Assembly: GCA_030015575.1 (NCBI GenBank)
Contig: JASDDO010000006.1
Location: forward strand, 107,438,045 to 107,502,044
Source of the DNA: Agapanthus africanus
Lineage: Eukaryota; Streptophyta; Magnoliopsida; Asparagales; Amaryllidaceae
DNA length: 64,000 nucleotides
Direction of reading: 5' to 3'
Every line of letters begins with the position of its first letter. Positions within the stretch are counted from its first letter, which is position 1. The notes below the pieces were generated by a model. The model was not told the origin of the DNA. It searched no databases and worked only from the letters and a program-made list of their open reading frames with translations. Position numbers and translations under genes: made by a program. Of this stretch, positions 59,598 through 64,000 are shown piece by piece.

Positions 59598-61723
59598 TGT
59601 TGGAGATAGTGCCCTCATAGTCAATTATTGGATCACAGGTACGTGATTGCAATGATTGCGGAGGACCTATACCGGTAGGACAGTCTTACTCAAGATGATA
59701 GTATGCTATCTGGTTTGCCTTTATCAGTCGTGTACATGATCAGGTGACTGATTACATGTTACACTTTGATAGAGCCCTTAGGATCTTGCTTTACTACCAA
59801 CAGTATGATGGCGATCATATACATGAGAGTTGGATAGTTTATATGCATATCCTTAATTGTGGTCCCTAGTCGTGGGCGTTTCGAGACAGGGCATCGATAC
59901 TCCGGAGTAGACTAGTGTGTACAGTCGAGACCCCGACGAAGGGCGGTGGCCGGTCTCACAAGCCACTGGTGTCAGTTGGATCACCTAAGATGTATACAGG
60001 TACTCATTAGGTTATGAGTACACCGGACAGGACTCGCCGGGAATCTACTAGTTTGTATTATATCTATCGTCAGATAGCAGTTCCCTGGTGACATGTGTAC
60101 AGGTTAGTTCATCGACCTGAGGTCGTCATTTGTCTCGTGTGAGTTCCCACTGTGCTTTGATTTCTACCCTACCACGGCTCAAAGGAGTCGTGCAAACAGG
60201 TAGCTTTTGGGTACAGTCCCGAGCCATATGGAGGCACGTGAGCGGATCGGCAGGGGATTCGTCTCTCCCGGTATTGGGGGCGAGGTCGTGCTGTGTCTAG
60301 GAGAGCCATTACACAAAGTCCATGGCCATGGCAGGAGATTTACTGGTAGGTACTCCAGTAGTATCTCAGGGTGTTATTGGGCTACACTCCGACATGACTT
60401 ATACTGCTATTAGGGGTCTGACGTTACTACCCCTTAGGCAGATATGCGATACTCATAGAAGAACGGACCGGACTGTATATACATTGTCACTGTTAGGCTC
60501 AGTAGGGTTTCTGGATGAGTTCGCTCATCAGCCCCCCTTGAGGTCAGTCCATGGGCAGCCGTTACGCATTGCTAGTGCCGCTGACGGGTTGTGGTTAAAC
60601 CCACTGCCAGGGTACTGACGAGTCATTAGAGTCCCCCACAGACAGTTTCCCAAGTTCGGGCGAAACGTTGTAGAGGCCGTATGGTTTTATGGCAGGGTTC
60701 GGAAAATGCACGTGCGTTTACGCACGTGTTATTTTTCGGGCAGATGATACTGGTCGGTTTTGGTTCAAGCCAGATCCGAGTATTATATTGAGTAGGTATA
60801 ATATCTTTGTTTCTGTTGCATTTGTATTCGGTCGTAATACAAATGCGAGTGTATTTATACAGTTTCGGGGTTATCCTGAAATTCGTTTCAGGATCACTTT
60901 TGGAAGTTGCCAGTTTCCAGTTTTCTATCAGCCGTCTTTTAACATTCGGTTAAAGACGGATTTATCTTTTCTTGAGATAAGTGTTGAATCTTCTAGAAGT
61001 TTCTAGATTAGATGACAAGGATGATGAGGTGGCTAATGACTCATCTTGACATTAATGGTTGCATTAATGACTTGATGAGGTGTTTAAGTGAGTCATGCTT
61101 TAGCTTTAATGATTCTTGTTTAGCTAAGGATATTTTGTGAGAAGCTTTGTTCTTATGGTCACTCTCCCCTTTGCTCCTACACTCACCCTCCTCATTCTAC
61201 ATATATTGGCCGGCCACTATTTGTGAGAGAGAGAGAGAGATTAATTTCATTCTTGATAGAAAAGACTATGTTTAAGTGTGCATGGAAATTTCATTGGCTC
61301 AATTCATTCCATCACCCGATTCCCTCGGCAACTTCATTAACCGATCGTCCATGGATTTGGACGAAGTGAGACAAAGTCATCTACTCGTTCTCTACATCAT
61401 TCTTGGTCGTTTCTTTTGGCAAACTTGACGACCGAGTTGCCTCAAGTCAGAGGCGGGAGCCCGTTTAAAGAATCGTCGACGTGGTGCCACCTCGACGAGG
61501 ATATCGGAGATCGAAGAGATCGGAGCAGCCGCAACGGAGCGTGGGATGATGGTTAAAGAACGAAGGACTCGGATCATTCGGTATAACCTTTCTACACTCT
61601 TCACAGTATGTTAGTTTAGCAATAATGGCAGATCCGGGTTAAAGTATACGATAGCGCCACTTAAAAAGTTTTTGTTCCGCATTTGGCGTCTGTAGACGGC
61701 CGGGGCGCCAGCGTAGACTTACA
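59598..61723 (+). repeat. copia-3 3' LTR
   Basis: 2126 bp, TGTTGGAGATAG to GACTTACA, followed at once by exon 3 of the Tat antisense gene. No gene. Confidence 0.95.
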
Positions 61724-64000
61724 GTTTGCACTCCGAGCCGCGCGCGCCACTTTCCTCTGAGTAGTAGACAGGGCGGCAGGGGCCTCTTCGGAAGGAGTGT
61801 CAGCATGAGGAATAGTGCTAGGGCCCGCTCCCGTGGCCAAAGCAGCTCTGCTCGTCTCTGCTTCCGAAGGAATGTCAGCACAAGGAATAGTGCTAGGGCC
61901 CGCTCCCGCGGCCAAAGCAGCTCTGCGCGCCCTTGTTTCGCGTCTCAACCGCTTCCGCTCCTCTCGAGCCGTTGAGACGGATGCCATTAGTGCTTCCCTA
62001 ATTGAGGTGTCATCGTCCGTGAATAGGGAGGCCTCTAGTTTTTTCAAGGCATCCCTCGTCGTCTTGTCAAGCCGGCACTCTTGCGGCAACTTCGACGAAG
62101 CTGGGACTTCGGTAACAGGCTCAGGAAGGATCCCCGCGTCAACTGATATAACCTCTGCAAAGAAACAAAAGAAGGTTAGGTTGACCATCAGAGAAGATGA
62201 CAAACTTTCATTATGAAAGAGAAAAGGGTAGGACATACCAACGCCTGCTGGGACACGCTTCTTCTCCTCCTCCTGGAAGGTCTTCAAAGAGGCAGCAATG
62301 GCCTCTTCAGTAGAAATGCCTGTTGAGAATGAAGCAAATATTAGCTAAAGATAATAATAAAAATGCAGTAAAATGACAAATAAAGCATCTGATGATTACC
62401 GGACTCAGCGAGTTTGCTTAACATCGCTTCAAGCCTCGCCGATTGCTCCGAAGCTGCAATGGCGGCAGCTAAATTGGTGTCCTCAGGGTCCACCATAAAG
62501 CCCTCACTGCTGCCATACTCACATATGACCTCGGCAGGAGAAGCCGCAGACTTTGAGCTGAGGATCGCATCGAGGGAAAGGGCGGACTTCTTCTTTTTCT
62601 GCTGTCCACCAGCTTTAGATCCACCCGGAGCGGATTTGCGCTTGGCAACCACTTTAGGGCGGCGAGTCCCGATCTCTGCCCCTCCGCCAGATCCTGGCGA
62701 TACCACATTAACCGTCTTCGTAGGAGCATGGGGCGCCGGCGGTGCATCCACCGTAGTGGGCAATGGCAATCCATGCAGGGGGCTCAACACGCGCGGTCGG
62801 TCAACTCTGGCATCTTTTATCGGGGGGATGACCTGGATCCTTGGCTGCAAGGGAGCCTTGCGATCACCGCGAGGAGGCGCAGCCCTACGATCGACCAGCA
62901 GGCGTTTCTCCATTAAGATGATTGGGCCCATAGCATGCGCATACCAGGCTACATATGGATGGATTATTTTAGAGACACAGCTAGGCTCACTGATAAAAAA
63001 ATAGGAGCCTGTATTGAGCCGGATGAAATGATGCATCGCATTCCTTACCCCCTCTGGGCCGACTGCGGGTGTTTCCAGAAATGCTTCCAACGGGATACCT
63101 TGATTGTAGCTCGATTGTCGGGCAAATCGATGTGGGTTATACCTCATAAAGAGAGCCGTCTCATTCTGCCTAAATACTAGGTAGCCCGGCCGAATGGAGT
63201 AAAGGTGGAGGATTTCCCGAGCCTTCAGTACAGAAGCCCCGCCTTTAAAGTCATCACGCAGTGACACCACTGACTTAGCGGTCTCGGAGCCTATGGTGAT
63301 GACCTTATCCACAAAAGAGGTCTTCGCTCCGACTAGATGTGAACGCAGGAGCAGTCCCCTAAACTCCCGCGGAGGTGCAACCACAATTGAAGCCCTGACC
63401 AACCGCATGACTCTCGGGAGTCTGTATTTCTCGAAGAGCGGAGGAGTCTTGTGGGCACCAAACACTCCTCGCACGTGCATCTCCATCCAAGAAATAAAAT
63501 AGTGCATCGGGAAGTTGGCAGGCTGTACCCCAGGCTCACTAGCGTCCGCCGCTACGCTAAGTCCATTGTAAAGGTAAGCCAATCCGGCGATCCCTACCGA
63601 TAACTGCAAACCGGCCACCATTCGATGCGCCGGGTAAAAGACGGAGGACCGCATGAGGCGTGGTGCATGGGAAGCGCGAAGCTGCATAGCCATAGACCCA
63701 AGAACCCTATGAAAAAAGTCTCCTCGTCCATGCCAGGAATGACGATCTCTGAGAAAGGGACACTGGCAGTGCCGGGGAGATAAAAATCCCGCTGCTCATT
63801 TTCCGATAAAGGTCGGCGGTCCAAGCCGAAACCAAAGGGGTCAGCAAGCTGAGCAAACTTATCGCCCTGCTCTGATAGGAACTCTGGGCGGATAAAACGA
63901 GCGATGAAATCCGCGAAACTGATGCCCCGGTCGCCCGATTCCAAATGGAGTTCCTCATAAATCTCCAACACCTTCACCAAGCCCGGGTGCTGATGCTGAA
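61724..64000 (-). pseudogene. Antisense accessory gene of the Tat element, 5' exons (plant-mobile-domain-like)
   Basis: Exons on the minus strand: 64000 (open to edge)-62400, 62319-62239 and 62154-61724 (continues at 52118). Introns 62399-62320 (80 bp) and 62238-62155 (84 bp) are GT-AG and phase 1. The first exon reads QHQHPGLVKVLEIYEELH, FADFIARFIRPEF, LADPFGFGLDRRPL, DEETFFIGFLGLWLCSFALP and, after a one-base frameshift near 63656-63663, AHRMVAGLQLSVGIAGLAYL, FPMHYFISWMEMHV and MRYNPHRFARQSSYNQGIP. The order and wording resemble the plant mobile domain (PF10536) and related accessory proteins of gypsy elements; this is my judgement without a search. A basic stretch (KVVAKRKSAPGG ... QQKKKK) could be a nuclear signal. 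Exon 3 has a 25-residue tandem duplication. The frameshift and copia-3 make this copy a pseudogene. The start codon lies beyond the window. Confidence 0.75.
61795..61940 (-). repeat. 75-bp in-frame duplication in exon 3 of the antisense gene
   Basis: GTCAGCA(T/C)(G/A)AGGAATAG at 61799 and 61874 marks two copies 75 bp apart. Each encodes a 25-residue unit containing RAALA(A/T)GAGPSTIP. The length is a multiple of three, so the frame is kept. Confidence 0.9.

Larger units (their letters stand above)
52119..61723 (+). mobile_element. copia-3: non-autonomous Angela-like copia inside the antisense gene
   Basis: A 9605-bp plus-strand element of the same family as copia-2: two LTRs of about 2.13 kb, initiator tRNA-Met PBS, polypurine tract and no intact gene. 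It splits exon 3 of the Tat antisense gene. The flanking 5-mers (TTCTG at 52114-52118, GTTTG at 61724-61728) match at only three positions, yet counting five duplicated bases restores the host gene's reading frame. The LTRs differ by only a few dozen bases, so this is among the younger insertions. Confidence 0.9.
35637..64000 (+). mobile_element. Tat-lineage Ty3/gypsy element with antisense gene, right end outside window
   Basis: Order on the plus strand: LTR, PBS, gag, protease, RT, RNase H, archaeal-type RNase H, integrase, about 3 kb of repeat-rich non-coding DNA, then a multi-exon gene on the minus strand. The second, archaeal-type RNase H is diagnostic of Tat (Ogre, Retand, Grande and relatives). 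An antisense accessory gene in a long 3' internal region is known from Grande. Without copia-3 the visible part is about 18.8 kb. The 3' LTR is not reached. Confidence 0.88.

Overview
The window is intergenic DNA from a large-genome flowering plant. It holds no convincing host gene, rRNA, tRNA or CRISPR. Almost every base can be assigned to LTR retrotransposons inserted into one another. The plant assignment rests on the element lineages: Athila, Tekay-type chromovirus and Tat among Ty3/gypsy, and Angela-like Ty1/copia, with priming sites matching plant initiator tRNA-Met and tRNA-Asp.

Layout, left to right. 1-3154: 5' part of a minus-strand Athila (Athila-1: gag start, leader, PBS, 5' LTR). 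3155-13272: plus-strand Angela-like copia (copia-1) whose 5' LTR is cut by Athila-1; PR-IN-RT-RH is recognisable but gag is almost gone. 13273-13869: minus-strand copia LTR fragment (copia-5). 13870-28866: 3' end of a plus-strand Tekay chromovirus (decayed integrase, then a 4.1 kb LTR), the LTR being split by copia-2 (17218-27179, minus, perfect 5-bp target duplication). 28867-34330: minus-strand Athila-2 (protease, gag, leader, PBS, 5' LTR). 34331-34664: stub of copia-4 (minus). 34665-35636: start of a second Tekay-like LTR. 35637-64000: a plus-strand Tat element running off the right edge (LTR, PBS, gag, PR, RT, RH, archaeal-type RH, IN, then about 3 kb of repeats), followed by a long spliced gene on the opposite strand that is split by copia-3 (52119-61723).

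The boundaries give an insertion order. Copia-4 was entered by Athila-2 and by Tekay-2. Athila-2 was entered by Tekay-1; Tekay-1 by copia-5 and copia-2; copia-5 by copia-1; copia-1 by Athila-1. Tekay-2 was entered by Tat, and Tat by copia-3. The missing left halves should lie just left of position 1 in reverse order, which is a testable prediction.

Two observations stand out. First, the Tat element carries downstream of pol an antisense gene with at least eight exons. All seven introns are GT-AG, 70-84 bp and phase 1. The product has a plant-mobile-domain-like N-terminal part, a basic/acidic middle and a coiled-coil C-terminus, with a candidate poly(A) signal behind the stop. Second, five elements of two superfamilies carry, a few hundred bases downstream of the PBS, the same kind of paired GC-rich palindrome built on CCGCGG-NNNN-GCGG that can fold into a long hairpin. 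A third unusual pattern is a set of three blocks of short hairpins in the Tat 3' region whose stems differ from unit to unit but remain self-complementary.

The gag-pol genes are all broken here (stops, frameshifts, deletions), so the copies look inactive. Coordinates of LTR ends were read by eye and may be off by a few bases.
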